A stretch of 64,000 bases of DNA from Isoetes taiwanensis (Eukaryota; Streptophyta; Lycopodiopsida; Isoetales; Isoetaceae), in the NCBI GenBank assembly GCA_021234155.1, contig JAJEKV010000003.1, positions 15,424,386-15,488,385 on the forward strand, read 5' to 3'. Positions 32,575 through 46,400 of this stretch are shown here, one piece after another (the first letter of the stretch is position 1; the number at the start of each line of letters is the position of its first letter). Both the position numbers and the translations under genes were made by a program. The notes under the pieces were generated by a model. That model had not been told where the DNA came from. It saw only the letters and a program-made list of their open reading frames with translations, and ran no database searches.

Positions 32575-33577
32575 CCGTATCAACATTCATATGTTTGGTG
32601 ATTCCCAACTGATTTGTAGGCAGGTTTCAGGAGAATATCAAACCAAAAATGTAGATGTGGAGGCCTTGAAGAACCAGACCACGTGTGTGCTTGCAAGATT
32701 TGCTTCATGGAAGATTACTCACATCCCAAGAGAACATAACTGGGAAGCTGATCCTGTGCAGGGATACTTTATAATGTCACACCTATCTGAGGGAGCTATC
32801 CCAGAACTTAAGGAGAGAAGCCAAGGAATTATCTCCTATTTTGGTCACCAATGCATCAAAGGAAGAGCAAACTCGAGAGATTACCATCACAAAAAATGGT
32901 AAACAAAGAACACTATTTGTAGGGGATCCTTTTGGTGCTCAGGATCAAGAGGAGATCACAAGTTTTTTTTAAAATAGAGGAGATGTATTTGTTTGTGATT
33001 ATTCAGAAGAACTTATTGTCATCAAAGAGGAAGTGTGTCAATTTGAGATCAAGATAAAAGAAGGTTGCAAACCTATTTTTCAAAAGTTGAGAAGAATTGA
33101 TGCCTCGTTAATGGGATTAATCAAAGAAGAATTGCGTAAGATGTTGGATGCAGGTGCCATAATGGAGATTATCAATCTTGAATGGGTGTCTTGCATTGTA
33201 CCAGTGGAGAAGAAGAGTGAGCCTTAAGAATTTGCATAGATTATAGGGATCTCAACAACACCACCATTAAAGATTGCTATCCTTTGCCATTTAGAGGAAA
33301 TTTTATATGTTGTAGCAGGAAAAGATATGTACTCATTTTTGGATGCCGTTTTAGGTTTTAACCAGATAAGTATAAGGGAGGAAGATCAGCCCAAAACTGC
33401 TTTCATCATCCCTTGGAGTACTTATGCCATGAAAAGAATGCCTTTTGGTTTGATAAATGCTCCAGCCATTTTCCAAAAAGAAATGGATGTTATTTTTAGC
33501 TCAATGTCAGCCAAAGAATTCAGAGTCTCCTTGGATAACTTGTGCTTGGGATTTTATTCTATTAACTGCAAATAAAA
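32575..33577 (+). pseudogene. Fragment of a Tat-like Gypsy pol (archaeal RNase H then RT)
   Basis: Plus-strand sequence closely related to the element at 12.6-18 kb: FGDSQLICRQVSGEYQTKN and HIPREHNWEAD from the RNase H, then FEIKIKEGCKPIFQKLRRID and MKRMPFGLINAPAIFQKEMD from RT. It ends in FRVSLDNLCLG, where YLDD has become SLDN. Several stops and frame changes are present. Both ends are abrupt and no LTRs were found next to it. Confidence 0.85.
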
Positions 33578-35640
33578 ATCTCAATTCATATTGAAGATTG
33601 ATACTATTTATTCCTTATTCTTAAACCAGTATATTTTCTCTTGATTAGATGCTGCATTATATTGATCACAGCCAATGTTTATAGCTTTACCTGTATAGCC
33701 TTTCAGAGGTGGATCCGGTTGGGTAGTTAAGTATTGCACCATAGCAATTTGACAAATAATGGTCTAGATTGTCCAGTGATATATTGTATTTTGTGTTCAA
33801 GTATTAGTTTTGTGTTGTTACAAGAAATTCAAGCTCCATCAATCGTATGAATTGGTATCATAACTCAATTTCGATCTTTACTCGCGAAGCTGCGGGTGAT
33901 GGAAGCATTAAAAATTCGTGTGGCTTGTTCACATAAGGAGAAATCTAATGGCAAGAATGAATCAGATATCTTAAGGCAACGCAAGAAGTGGGAACTTCTA
34001 AAATCGAGAAGATAAAAGGTGAAAAGAAAGCAGCACATCTAGCACACAAAAGAGGGAAGGAGCAAATTCCAAATCAGTCACCTCATCGATCACCTCTTGT
34101 CTGGTAAGAAGTTGCTGTTTAAGGATTGTAATTAGAATTTCCAGATATTTTTTATATCATTGATTGTATTGCATCCCTATAGTTGAGGTTGGTGCCTCAA
34201 GGAAAATTTTAGATTGATGTCTAAAATTATAAGCAGTAGTACTGGGTTGAGATTGATGCGTGAACGAAAAAATTTAGATTGGTGTCTAAAATTTTGATCA
34301 AAAGTTGCTGCTCTTGGCCAAGGTTTGTGCCTCAAGGAAAATCTTTATGAGTAGAAGTTGGTACTTCTGGCTGAGGTTGGTGCCTCAAGGAAAATCTTTA
34401 CGAGTAAAAGTTTGTGCTTCTGATTGGGGTGGATGCCTCAGTGAAAACTTTTATTTTCTCGTAAATCTTACCTATTCTTTGAAACAATTAATCTTAATTC
34501 TTGATCCTTGTCAATTTTAACTCCATCTCCTTAGACCAATTCAATAAGCCACAGCAATTGTAACGAATAGTTGGTGCTATTCATATGACCACACTTAGCT
34601 CAACCATAAGAACTTGAAACAAATTGAGTTGGTGCTCACGTAAAATAGATTAAGTTGATGCTTAAGTGAACGTATGGTTTATCGAGAGAGGATACATTTA
34701 ATCCCGAGAAGGGAAGGACCATGAAACCCAATTCGTAGTACTTGAATGCAAGAAAACTTCCCTTTGGAAACATCTTTGTATATCTGTTTACTTGGTGACG
34801 TCTTTATATTTATATTGTGCATGATGAGTTGAAACCTTAGCATGCGATATATGGATGCTTTAGAAATCAATATGTATTGCTTAATGCTTTAGATATGCCT
34901 TTGGATGATGTGATATGAATGTGTTGGTGTTGGCTAATGTCAAGGAAATGTAAATGGAACAGCCTAGCTTGGCCGCAATAGATGTTCATGTTTAACTTAA
35001 ACTTGCAACAGAGATTAGTTTGATGACTGAACACTGTAACTTTACACGTCAAACTCATTATAATACAATACAGGAAATAAGACAAAACATGGCTAATGGT
35101 CAACATAAAAGAGCCCAGAACAATTTTAAGAATAGAATGTCCAGCTTATGCCCAGCAACGCCGGGCACACTAACTAGTATATCATAAGATTTTGGATAGC
35201 ATCAATATAATTCAAACATAGCGCTACAGCACCGCAAAAGGATGTGTTCCCGCACCAGCAAATTATGCTGCGAGCTCATCTTATGCCTCCTAAGAGAGCA
35301 ATTTCTGCTGATACATCGTCCCTCTTATACATCTGCTTCAAGAGAAAAATAATTAGGTTTCTACCATTACCATAGTTATGCCCATACCGTTCTGAAACAA
35401 AATGGAAAGGAAATACGATAGAGAAGGGAGATCATAGAGGAAACACATACTCTATATTCTACTAAAACAGCAAACACATAAGCCATGAAGCCAGACCGGC
35501 TTGCCTAAATTTCCTAACGAGTGTTGCCTTTGACCTCTATAAATCAACATTGAATTGTATAAAACATCAATTTGTAATAACTAAACACTTGTACATGTTT
35601 GCTCATTACTCTCTAAAACATGCTGTAATGAAAAAACTTA
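33578..35640. other. Relic interval with short dispersed repeats, no gene
   Basis: At 33850 a TTGGTATCATAACTC resembles a weak tRNA-Met primer site, hinting at a decayed Copia leader. Around 34185-34460 imperfect units based on GGTTGGTGCCTCAAGGAAAAT recur about four times. The rest is AT-rich with no supported coding frame. Confidence 0.45.
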
Positions 35641-36680
35641 CAAATTTTTACAGATCACATCCTTTAAGCTGCATACTGTTTCTGAACCTTTCAAGCTTCT
35701 CAATTGAAATGGCTTTATGAGAATATCCATAGACTACTCATTTGTGTTACAGTAACCATCAAGTACCTTTTCTCTTATGAACTGCCATTGTATCTCATTG
35801 TGCTCGCTATGCACATGAACTGTGCTTAAAATATCATAATATATTAGTGCATTGCCTTGTCTTCAAAGCCTAGATCGCATCCACGTAGCCCTCAAGCATT
35901 GATTATACACCACAAGCATAATACAGTCCAAAATTGGCGGTACCCTTTAAATATCTAAGGATTCTTTTACTCATCCTCGCAAATGCCAATTCTAGTCTAG
36001 TGGCACAGATACATCAGTCTTTGTACCAGCTGTCTGTATAAACTTGCATCGCATCTTTCTTCCCATCGCACAGGGTCATTTTAGCATTAGCTTTTATAGG
36101 AATGGTAATCTATTTTGAAGTTCTTATAATAATGTTTTGCATATTTAGTTTGAGATTAGAAAATAACATCATGCTGCTGTTATAATTCCCATTTTCAAGA
36201 AGTAACGGAGGAAGCCTAAATCTATAATCTCAAAGCAGCCACTTAACATGCCCATTATTCCCTGTAGATGTGTGCATGTGAAGGTTTAAATACATCACTC
36301 TTTAAACAGGAGACAATCTTCGCATTCCAAGTTCTCGGAACTTGCTTGGAACCATAAATTGTTTTCTTCAGTTCTCAACAAAACCTGGCGGCTGCTTGTA
36401 CATTTCTTCCTTAAGGTCTCCATTTAAGAAAGCACTTTTTACATCCATTTGATGTATTCCCCATCCTTGCCGGGCAGCTAAGTGTCCAAATGGTAGATGG
36501 GAGCAAAAGTTTCAGCATAACCAAAACCTTCTTGCTGCGCATTTCCGTAAGCTACTAATATTGCCTCCTCCTTATCAATTCTTCCATCAGATCTACAATT
36601 GGTCCCGTAGACCATTTACAGCAAACAAATTTTCCAGTTCTGGAATTTTCCACTAGAACTGAGTTTTGCATCGGCTCCAA
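35640..36680 (-). pseudogene. Decayed Ty1/Copia pol relic
   Basis: Reading the minus strand across frames gives RT ([18 protein letters not shown] at about 36470-36400) and RNase H (MSKRILRYLKGTANFG at about 35990-35920). A C-terminal block (EIQWQFIREKV, about 35790) ends near 35660. Every frame is interrupted by stops. It lies downstream of the FTSHI5-like gene. Confidence 0.75.
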
Positions 36681-37437
36681 TGATCTATACTGGCTGAAAT
36701 CAGATCACACTAAAAGAGATAAGATCCAATAAGATCTATAAAACTTCAGTCCAAGATAACTGTGAAGTTCATCCTCTTTCTTCAAGAATGGAGCACAATA
36801 CTCGCCTGCTGGAGCCGAAACTTGCTGCACCCAAATCCAACCTAGAGTCCCTGCTCCTTGGCGAAAATTACTTCTGAAAGAAAACAGTCTCTTTCCACTC
36901 TGGCCAGATCAGGCTCTTATATCATATGCTTGTGAACAAGCAAGTGGTAAAGAAGACACCAAGGAGAGATAGACACAAGTGTATGAGAACAGTAGATAGC
37001 TATACAGCTATAAAGACATGTTATATAAGATTGTGAATGTTACTATTTCTTTCTTAAGCTATTACACACAACCATGTCTTATAAAACTTATTTCGCGCTT
37101 CCAATATGATTCACACCGTTCTTTCTTTGCTCCATGATCTGTCTGCCTTGTTCTTTAAGTTCCACATGCACACATCAGACTATAACATGGTGTGAACAGG
37201 ATTATGATCCATAACTTGATGCTTCAGTTGGAAATGAAAACATTTTGTCTTCAAAGATAATCAAGTTGTTTCTGCTTACTTTAAGATAATCTGTTTTTCC
37301 TCTCTAAATAAGCAGCCAGTATTTCCCAATTTGAATCACTCTAAAAATGCCATGGTATGCCCTGGAACTATGAAACATGTGCATGAAACAAAGCATGTTG
37401 ATCCTAAAGATATAAAGGTAAATTATTTATCTTCACC
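36681..37437. other. Noncoding interval downstream of the FTSHI5-like gene
   Basis: No coding frame is supported. It should include the 3' UTR and polyadenylation region of the gene that ends at 37438. Confidence 0.5.
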
Positions 37438-40400
37438 TTATATTCTTTCATTTCTATAGCAATTTCTAACTAAAATAATCCGCGAACCAACTACCTCATT
37501 AGCAATACAATTCCCAAGGGTAAAAGGTTCCTTTTCTGGAACTGCTCCATTTTCCTGCAAGATCCTTTGCATATCCTGCTCATGAAATTTATGATCAGCC
37601 ATCTCAGCATAGGTAGATCAAGAAATGCTCATATTACCTTCTTTGTTAGATTTTCATATGTGACAAGGTCCTCAACGAGTAATTCCAATATGTGCTGATT
37701 GTTTTTCAGCATATTTGCAGCCTTATTAAAAGCAGCATCAAGGAGCTGCATCCGCGGTACAGGATAAGAAGATGAGGACAGCGCACTTAATACAAAACTA
37801 TTATTCATCCATGTACCTTCTGAATCTTGCCTGCGACCTCAAGCTTGTCCCGTCGACCCATATTCAGAAAACGTGGCTAAAAATATATTAAATATTCATG
37901 TAATCAGTCATAAAGGTCGGTCAAATCACATAAGTTACAGAACAAGTACAAATGGTACCGCTCCTTGGATCGAGTAGACCATAGGAGAGCCATCTAGAGA
38001 CCAGCCATATTGTGACACCATCATTGTTGCAATCTATAAAACAAGTTAAACTTGAACAACATGTGGAAAAACACGAGATCATAAGAATTTCAGGAAAGGC
38101 TACAAGGAGCTCCAAGATGATTCCAAACCGCACTTGCATTTCCATCCTAGTATTAAAGTTAAAAGCATTAGTCCCCATTACAGTGGGTTTTGTGCTCGTC
38201 TTCCTTATATCAGAGGACTTTATTGCTCATTCAAGATGGTATCATCCTGCCAAACTCTGACGTGGTCTCAGAGCCATTTATGGTTGGTCCAAAGTTTTAT
38301 ATGATTGATCAGTTAGGTTTACTCAGAACTGCAGGAAGAGAGACAACTTAGTTTATTTTAGGAGGAGTGCTAAAGTTAAAAGTGTACTCTATACCTCTGT
38401 CTAGTGATGGCATGGGACATATATCCTCATTATATAATGGCCACATCCCCGTTAATTAGGTTAGTTCAGTTAATTTGCATGAGCGCCTTCATTCTTTCAT
38501 CTTTCTTAGATCCGACTGTTTCAGCATGTTCTTATCAATTTACAAATTAAGCATGGGCAGCTTGCTGGCAACCCTTTCTCCTTGCCATAAGGTTTATTAT
38601 AGTCCAAGATGAAAATTCCTAAAACTGAACCTAATCTAACCTTCTCAGCTTCCTCAATCTGACGCTTGCATATATTGTTGTTTTCACCAAAGGGAAGGAG
38701 TAGACGACAAGCCACATATGAACTAAGACATAGTACAAGTTCTTTCTCCATATAGGATCTTGTCTCTGTACATGTCTCCTGATAACCTTCCTCAAATCTG
38801 TGTGACAGTCTAGTAAAGCCAATGCCCTGTAAACAAATGTAAGCAGCACACGTAAGCATTTGTCACATCTGCATTCAAACAAAAAAATATCCAACAGAAC
38901 ATCAATAGGGCACACAAAGTTATAGCATTCTGGTTGGGCCAAGTTTTTGTAATTGAGAACTTCATACTTTGCTTCAAACAACTTCCACTCGGGACTTAGG
39001 TACAGATGCAATACCATCCACGATGTCTCGTCAAGGCCTATTGCATCGACAGTGTCAAAGTTCGGGAGTAGAAAGGCCACCAACCCTCGTCCTGCTGCCC
39101 ATATTGCATGAGGAAGCTTCGTCTCTCTAGTCCACTGATCACAAAGAAAATAGTACCAGTGTAACCTCAATCAACTATTAAAGAGAGGCCCTATTCATTT
39201 ATCATATATTGTAACTCACAGGATATCCAGGATCCTGAAGACTAATTCCAGGCTTAGCTTTTCCATATACATCCATAAACTCCACGGCTGTTTCAATATC
39301 ATTCTTATCTGGTCGAATAGTGAGCCAGTCAATAATTTTCTCATTCCAAATTTGCACTAAGCGCGTCTTTCGTATCCATTTTGGAGTATATTTATCAAAT
39401 TGCTAACAAAATAAATAAGTGGCGTTAAGCATTATCTCTTGAAGAAATTCATAGAATAGCATGTATCAAAAGCAATAATTACAGCGATCCACCAGAGAAG
39501 ACAAAATAACTCCTCCTCGTCCGTAATCTTTGAGCTAAATGAACTGCGTTCTAATGCCATAGGCACATATTGCAGATCCTGAAAAGTGAGCATATTTGTT
39601 TTCCACGATACCTAATAATATCTCCCGAGTTAGAATAGCTTTTAAAAAAATGCAAGTGAACTATGTGTCATGCCAAAGAAAGAGAGCCATACCTCACCCC
39701 AGTTAACATATTTTGCAAGTGACCTATCCATGGTGTCTTCTGCTGCTTGTTTCAATATTTGTTCCCGCTGACCACGATCAGGTGGCAGCAATACTATTGT
39801 CCGGTCCATGCGACCAGGTCTACGCAATGCTGGATCAACCGCATCTGGTTTACTTGTTGTTGCCAAAAGAACCACACCTTCTTGTGTTTCAAACCTACAA
39901 ATAAGTTGCAAAATCCAAAATGCATTTAGCAATCATATGCTCAAATACGTCAGTTTGAGATTTTAGCAGGACGTTAAGGTCGATACTAAAAGAGGCCGCA
40001 GACGTTAATACAGTCTTTCTTTCATCTCAACCAATAGAATACCAATGGGTCCTTCAGCAGAGAGTAAAGACAAACAAATATAATTTAAGTTTTTCAGCCA
40101 CTTGCTTCTATGCAGCAAATATATGGACATCTCTCCAGCCATGACCTATAAAGATGCAAATGTCAAAGGGATTTGTAGACCTCTCAGGGCTCTGATATGC
40201 ATCTTTATGATGACAAGAGACACTTTAGGACAAAATAAAGATAGAAACATTAAATCCCCTTTCATTTTTTTGACCATGTCTACAAGACATCATATTTTGT
40301 TCTCATAGCCCCAAGCAGTCACTAGTAGACATTAACCAATCTTTCTTTGTTTCTATCTATGGATAATTATGTTTTCTTGGCATGTCTATGAGCTGTAATA

Positions 40401-43400
40401 TTTTGAACTTGAAGACCCAACAACGTTACTCTCTTTTCTTTCTTTCTATATGGCACATACATAAGCAACCCTTCAGCCATGACCTGCAAAAATGCAATTT
40501 TGGAACGGCCAAATTACCCATCAAGTTCTACAAGGAACTGATTGATTACAGCTTCTTGTTCCTGTGAATCTTTATTTGTAGACTGGCCCCGACTTCCCAC
40601 GAATCGATGGAAATCATCAAAAAATAGGACAAGTGGTGCCTAAAAATTTACAATGACCACAATTAATAAGCCATGCCTCCTTGCTAATACGTTTAACATA
40701 ACTGCAACTCCCTGTCTAGGTTTGAAACAAGAAACAAGAGCATACATTTTCAGAGCATAGAAGAATTTTACAATCAGTGCACCTATCTGTTGTAAAATAA
40801 CAGTTGCAACATTGCTTCCAGAGATACAGATAATTCCGAATTCCAAATGAAGCCGAAATCCTCGTAAACAAAGTAATGGAGAACGCAGACTACTGAAATC
40901 TTTCCCTTTCTCCAAAGGAAAACATGGCTAGCATCATCTGATATGGTTATTAGAACTGCATGCTGACGTATATGATAACATCACACTGCTGGCATGGCAT
41001 ATATCATGCTTGTTGCTATCGTGGCCTATATATGCCATCTCTCATGCTAGATGCTTGCCTTAGTTTGTAACTTCATTCCATCTTCGAGCATTGTTAGGAC
41101 AAGTTTTTCATGGTATCAGAACCTATCTTGAGGGGGAAGGTAAATGCAATTGGCTTGCAACATTCAAGGTAGGAGTAAGCATCTGCAATGGAGAAATCAG
41201 GCAAGAGTTCTGGCCAGTTTGGGAGAACTGCTGTTGGGGAGGTGTCAAGGAAGAGTACTTTGTATAAATGCTAGTGCAGTGTTGGCTTTCTAAAAGCCTG
41301 TTTCCTTCTGATCAACGAATTTTTAACAGACTTTTCACCAATTCTGGAAAGATCTGGTGGCTTGACGATTTTTTTCTGGCTGGTCGGATTTATGGGCGAT
41401 TTACAAATTCATCAATTGCTGGGAGTGGTTCTGTGTGGATATTTGGCAACAGATCTGATGGTTGAATTGAGTACATTCTTTATCGACAATTTTTTGACGG
41501 TTAATGAAACTTTGACATCAACAACTCCCTTTTTTTTCCTTTCTTTCCGCACAACTGCTTATTTGGTCGGCCTTGTCTGGGTGATTCTTATAGAGCAGGT
41601 GTTTCTATGATTCAAGAAATCTTAAGTATTATCTCCAAGGTTCAGGAGGGGAAATCTGATTCCAGAGTGTTGTTCATTCTTGTTATTCTGGGGGGGTATG
41701 TTAGCAGAGGAAATTTGGCACTTGTAATTCTTAAGGCTGTTTCTTGAACTGGGGTTTTATCGTGGTCAGTTTTCCTTCTCCATCTGCAAAAGAGCTCTAT
41801 CAGATTATAACATCTATGAAAAACAAGCTCTTAAGATTTCATGTGATATGGTTATTAACTTCACAATGTTTATTGGAAGTTATAAGATGAAATAATCATT
41901 TAGATCATACTCTTGAGGAAGAAGGCAAAGCTTTCAAATATCTAAAGCTAGCAATTAATTAATTATTTTCTTGCCCAATACTTTGGGAATAAAAATTATC
42001 CGATTCTAGCCATTTCGAGATTATGTGGGGATATAGTTTGTACAGGATTTGGTGGAAAAATCTAAACTGTTAGCTCCTATTCTAGCTCTCCCAGTTACTG
42101 CCCTTGGGCAGCAAGGTTCTATTAGACAGAAGAGGAAACAAAAAACAAGAACAAGCAGAAGTCTACTCTAGTAGAAACTTCTGAGGTGCACAACTTTCAA
42201 GCGTTGGCTCCTATTTTAACTCTCTTCAGTTTTGGTTGGAGATGTTTAGGAGGATGTTGCAGGTATGAGAATCGACAAGGCAATGGATTTTACTGATATT
42301 CTTGATACTACTCAAGGGAGCTTGAAGTTGCTCCAGGAAAATGCTACTAATCCTTTGGCTTTTGATTCTGTTTTCATATAACTGCAAGCTTTATGAAGAT
42401 GACAAGACAGTCAAATTCTGCAAAGAATTTTCATGCTTAGATCATTTGGATGTTTTTGAACCTTCATGTCACATACTACCAAAACTGCAGGATCCATGGC
42501 GTAGCAATTAGAAGTGCCTTTTATGGGTGATAATAGACTGCTATTCCTTCATCATTTGAAGTTGTTGACCATCTAGGATAAACAAAAGCTAATGGAGATA
42601 GATTGAAAGTGTAAACAAGTGAGAGATATTAAATGTCCTAATGGCACGTGAGTCTGACATCATATAGTAGTGCCATCTCGGCAACAAAGTGAGTCAGCAT
42701 AAGCGTGCATACAGTCATCATAATAGATGAAATATTCAATATTCCTAACATCCCCCCAATAACTAACGCATCCTAGAAAGAAAACAAAAACAAGAAAAAG
42801 GTAACTAATGAGAGGATCCCCCTGAGGAAAAACATAAGGAATAACATGCAGTAGCAGTATCTGCTCTATAGTAGCATAGCTGCAGCCAGTAAGCGCCGTG
42901 GTAGTAAAACAGTAAGAAAGATGAACAAGAGCAGTCTGAAGTCATTCTCTGCTAAAACACAGAGCTTAATATCAAGATGCTTAATTTGAAGATGCACCTG
43001 CACCATTGTTATTACAATACATCTGTGGTGGTGCTACTTCGAGACCTAAATCTTCATAAGATGAACAAGCCATATCATTTCCTTTATTGCCATGCACAAG
43101 GCCTTTAACTCTGCTTCAACTGTACTAATGCTAGACGTAGCTTGTAATTTTGAAGTCCAGGTAATGGGAGTAGTTACAAAGAATGAAACATAACCTATTA
43201 AACATCTTCTGTAATAAACATCTGTAGAAGCCATAAGCCATACCAGAATCAAAGAATAGCACTAACCTAGGATCTGCAAGCTTGATTCATAAATGCCTGA
43301 AGTCATTTTGGACATATATTGACGAAAGAAAGAGATGGATAGATTGATAGGCGCTCAAAGACTATCAAATGCATGAGAAACTAACTCCGTAACCCTAGAA

Positions 43401-46400
43401 TGACCAAGGCTTATATAGATATGACATGCCATCCACAATGCCACCTCAGGAATGTGACGTCATCAAGAAGACTACACAAGTATGCATCTAAATGATAACA
43501 CACCTCCTGACGACTAGCACTGTTGGGAAAGAAAGAAATACGCAAAATATTTTTCATATTTGTGGACTTGCTGCCTATATTGGTTTAGTGACAGCATCTG
43601 TTGCTTGTTCCTGTCATGAACAATAGTGGAATATAAGAGAACCATTTTCGAGATATTCTCGAATGGGACATGTTTTGATAGCCATGTACTTAGTTACTAA
43701 GGATGCCACCAATAGCCTTTAGCATGTATAGCTCCCATATTATCACAAGTGTAAAGCCCCTCCAGTTGTGTAAAGCCCTTTGCCACTAATCTGGCCGTGT
43801 ACTTTGAAAGAGTGCCATCAGCATGGTACTTTGTTCAATATACCTTTATTAGCAACAATATTCTAATTGTCAACTAGTTCAATATGCCCACTTAATGGCA
43901 ACAATATTCTGATTGTCAGGTTTAGGATAACATGCTTTTACCCAGAGGTGGAATTAACATGAACGACTTAGCCCTCAAAATAGAATATCAGTTTGCTAAA
44001 TTTATATAGAATATTCTAGAGGAATCACTAGGCCTTCAATCCAAGCTTTATTGATTTTTGATGGCATAACAAACTATCAGTACAGGTCTTGTTGAGTGGA
44101 GAAGATGATCTGAACAGCAAAACACTATGGAGAGAAGAGGAGACGCACCAAGTAACAAAGAAGAGGCAAGAAACTTGTGTGTTACACTAACTCATGTGAT
44201 GGTACATATATATGTGCCACGTCCTCATGTTGGGTGGCAAATAGGGAAAAGGATAAAAAATGAGGGCCCCATGGGCTAATATAAAATGTCCCATGGGTTA
44301 AGTTACAACGTTAAGTTACAATAACTTAACATGTCCAATATATATCACATTATACTATTCTAACACTCCCCCTTAATGTGATAATCCAGACTCCTCTTTC
44401 CTCACGCCAAGAGCGAACCTGAAAGCTTCAAACTTGGCTTTTCCTAATGGCTTTGTGAAAATATCTGCAATTTGATCTTCTGACCTGCAGTATTGGATAT
44501 CAATTTCTCCATTCTCAACTTTTTTTCGTACAAAATGGTAGGTAGTCTCAATGTGCTTAGTTCTGCCATGAAAAACAGAATTGTTTGCAATGCGTATGGT
44601 ATACTGCTCATATTATCAGTGAAAATGCAAGTGGGTCTGCTGTCATGGATCCCAATTTCTTCCATAAATTTCTGAATCCAAACGGATTCACATGCTGCAA
44701 TGCTACAACCTTTATATTCTGCTTCAGCAGTGCTAATTGCAACAGTGTTTTGACTCTTACTTTTCCAAGTTACAACACCATTTCCAATTGAGAATGCATA
44801 ACCACTTGTGGATCTTCTCGTGTCCACACAACCAGCCATATCAGAGTCTGTTTATCCGACTACATCAAGTTGACTATTTGATTCATACAAGATACCAAAA
44901 TCATGTGTTCCCTTGATGTATCTCAGCACTCTCTTAGCAGCAATCCAATGTGTTTGAGTAGGATTAGCCAAAAACCTACTCAATACTCCTACAGCAAATG
45001 ATATATCGGGTCTGGTCACAGTGAGATAGTTCAAGCTTCCTACTAATGCCCTGTAGAGTGTTGCATCGAATGATTTTGCACCTTTCTCATGAGCAGAAAG
45101 TTTAATGCCAACCTCCATAGGCGTAGAAGCTGGTTTAGCAGTCTCCATATGGAATTTCCTTAGTAAATCTGCTGCATACTTCTTCTCACAGATAAAGATT
45201 CCATTGGCAGCCTTCTGCACTTCAATGCCCAAGAAGTAGTTTAACTCTCCAAGATTTGTCATGTCAAAGAACTCTCCAAATTGTTTTATCTCATGTTGAA
45301 TCTAACTTGAGAGAACTGCCCGTGACAATGAGATCATCTTCATATACTACGATCAAAGTAATGTCATCACCATCATGCTTAACATAGAGACTAGAATCTG
45401 CACTGCTCCTTACAAAGTTTTTGCTCAATAAGTAACTAACAAGTTTGGAATACCAAGCCCGAGATGACTGTTTTAGCCCATATAATGCTTTGTTCAGTTT
45501 GCAAACAAAATTGTTACCTTCGTGCTTGTATCCGGGTGGTTGCTCCAAATAGACCAACTCCTTGAGCTCTCCATTCAAGAAAGCGCTTTTCACATCAAGT
45601 TGATACAACTTCCATCCAAATTGAGCTGCAAGTGATATGGCTAACCTCACTATTTCCATTTTGGCTTACCGGAGCATAAGTGTCTAAGTAATCTTCCCCT
45701 TCTTTTTGAGCAAAACCTTTGCCACCAGCCTGGCTTTTTGCCTTTGAACAGTCCCATCTGCATTATACTTTAGCTTATAGACCCATTTACATCCAATGAC
45801 ATTTCTATCTTTTGGTCTTGGCACCAATTCCCATGTATTGTTGACTAGTATGGATTTATACTCCTCATCCATTGCGTCCTTCCATTCCTTAGAATGTCTA
45901 GCATCTTCAAATGAAATGGGTTCATAAATATTGGCAAAATTGCATCGATGAGCTGCTGCACTTGCTTCGTACTCAATATTCCCTTGGCTTCTTGTAAATG
46001 GTCTTTGTGCCCAAGGTGCCACATGAGTAGTACGGGCTGATTTTGCATTCAGTTGTGTTGCATCAGACTTTGCTGTTGGCTTTTCACCAATATCTTCTTT
46101 TGCTGCTTCCTTACCACCTCTTCTTTCATAGGTAAGCATTTTATCGGGCCAAACTCTTGGTTGACATTGAGGTGTAACAGGCCTGTTTTGATCTGATGCT
46201 TCATCTTGCTGCCATTTAAGTGGGAATTCAAATATTTCCTCCTCTTGCTCTTGCTGATCAGTGACTGATATTGAACCTGCAGTGTTCTCATCAAATGTCA
46301 CGTCACGTGAGACAATTATTTTCTGCTTAGCAGGATCCCATAATCTGTAAGCCTTAGCCCTCAAACTATAGCCAAGCATTGTACAAACTTTTGCTTTGTC

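Noticed and set aside
33841-33860. Functional primer-binding site
   Set aside because: TTGGTATCATAACTC matches the tRNA-Met end only partly and no LTR end or gag was seen next to it.
34185-34460. CRISPR-like repeat array
   Set aside because: The units are imperfect, spacing is uneven and the context is a plant nuclear retroelement relic.
38521-38640. C-terminal extension of the exon at 38641-38826
   Set aside because: This is intron read-through after a GTTAGA donor. The next conserved codons resume at 38033.
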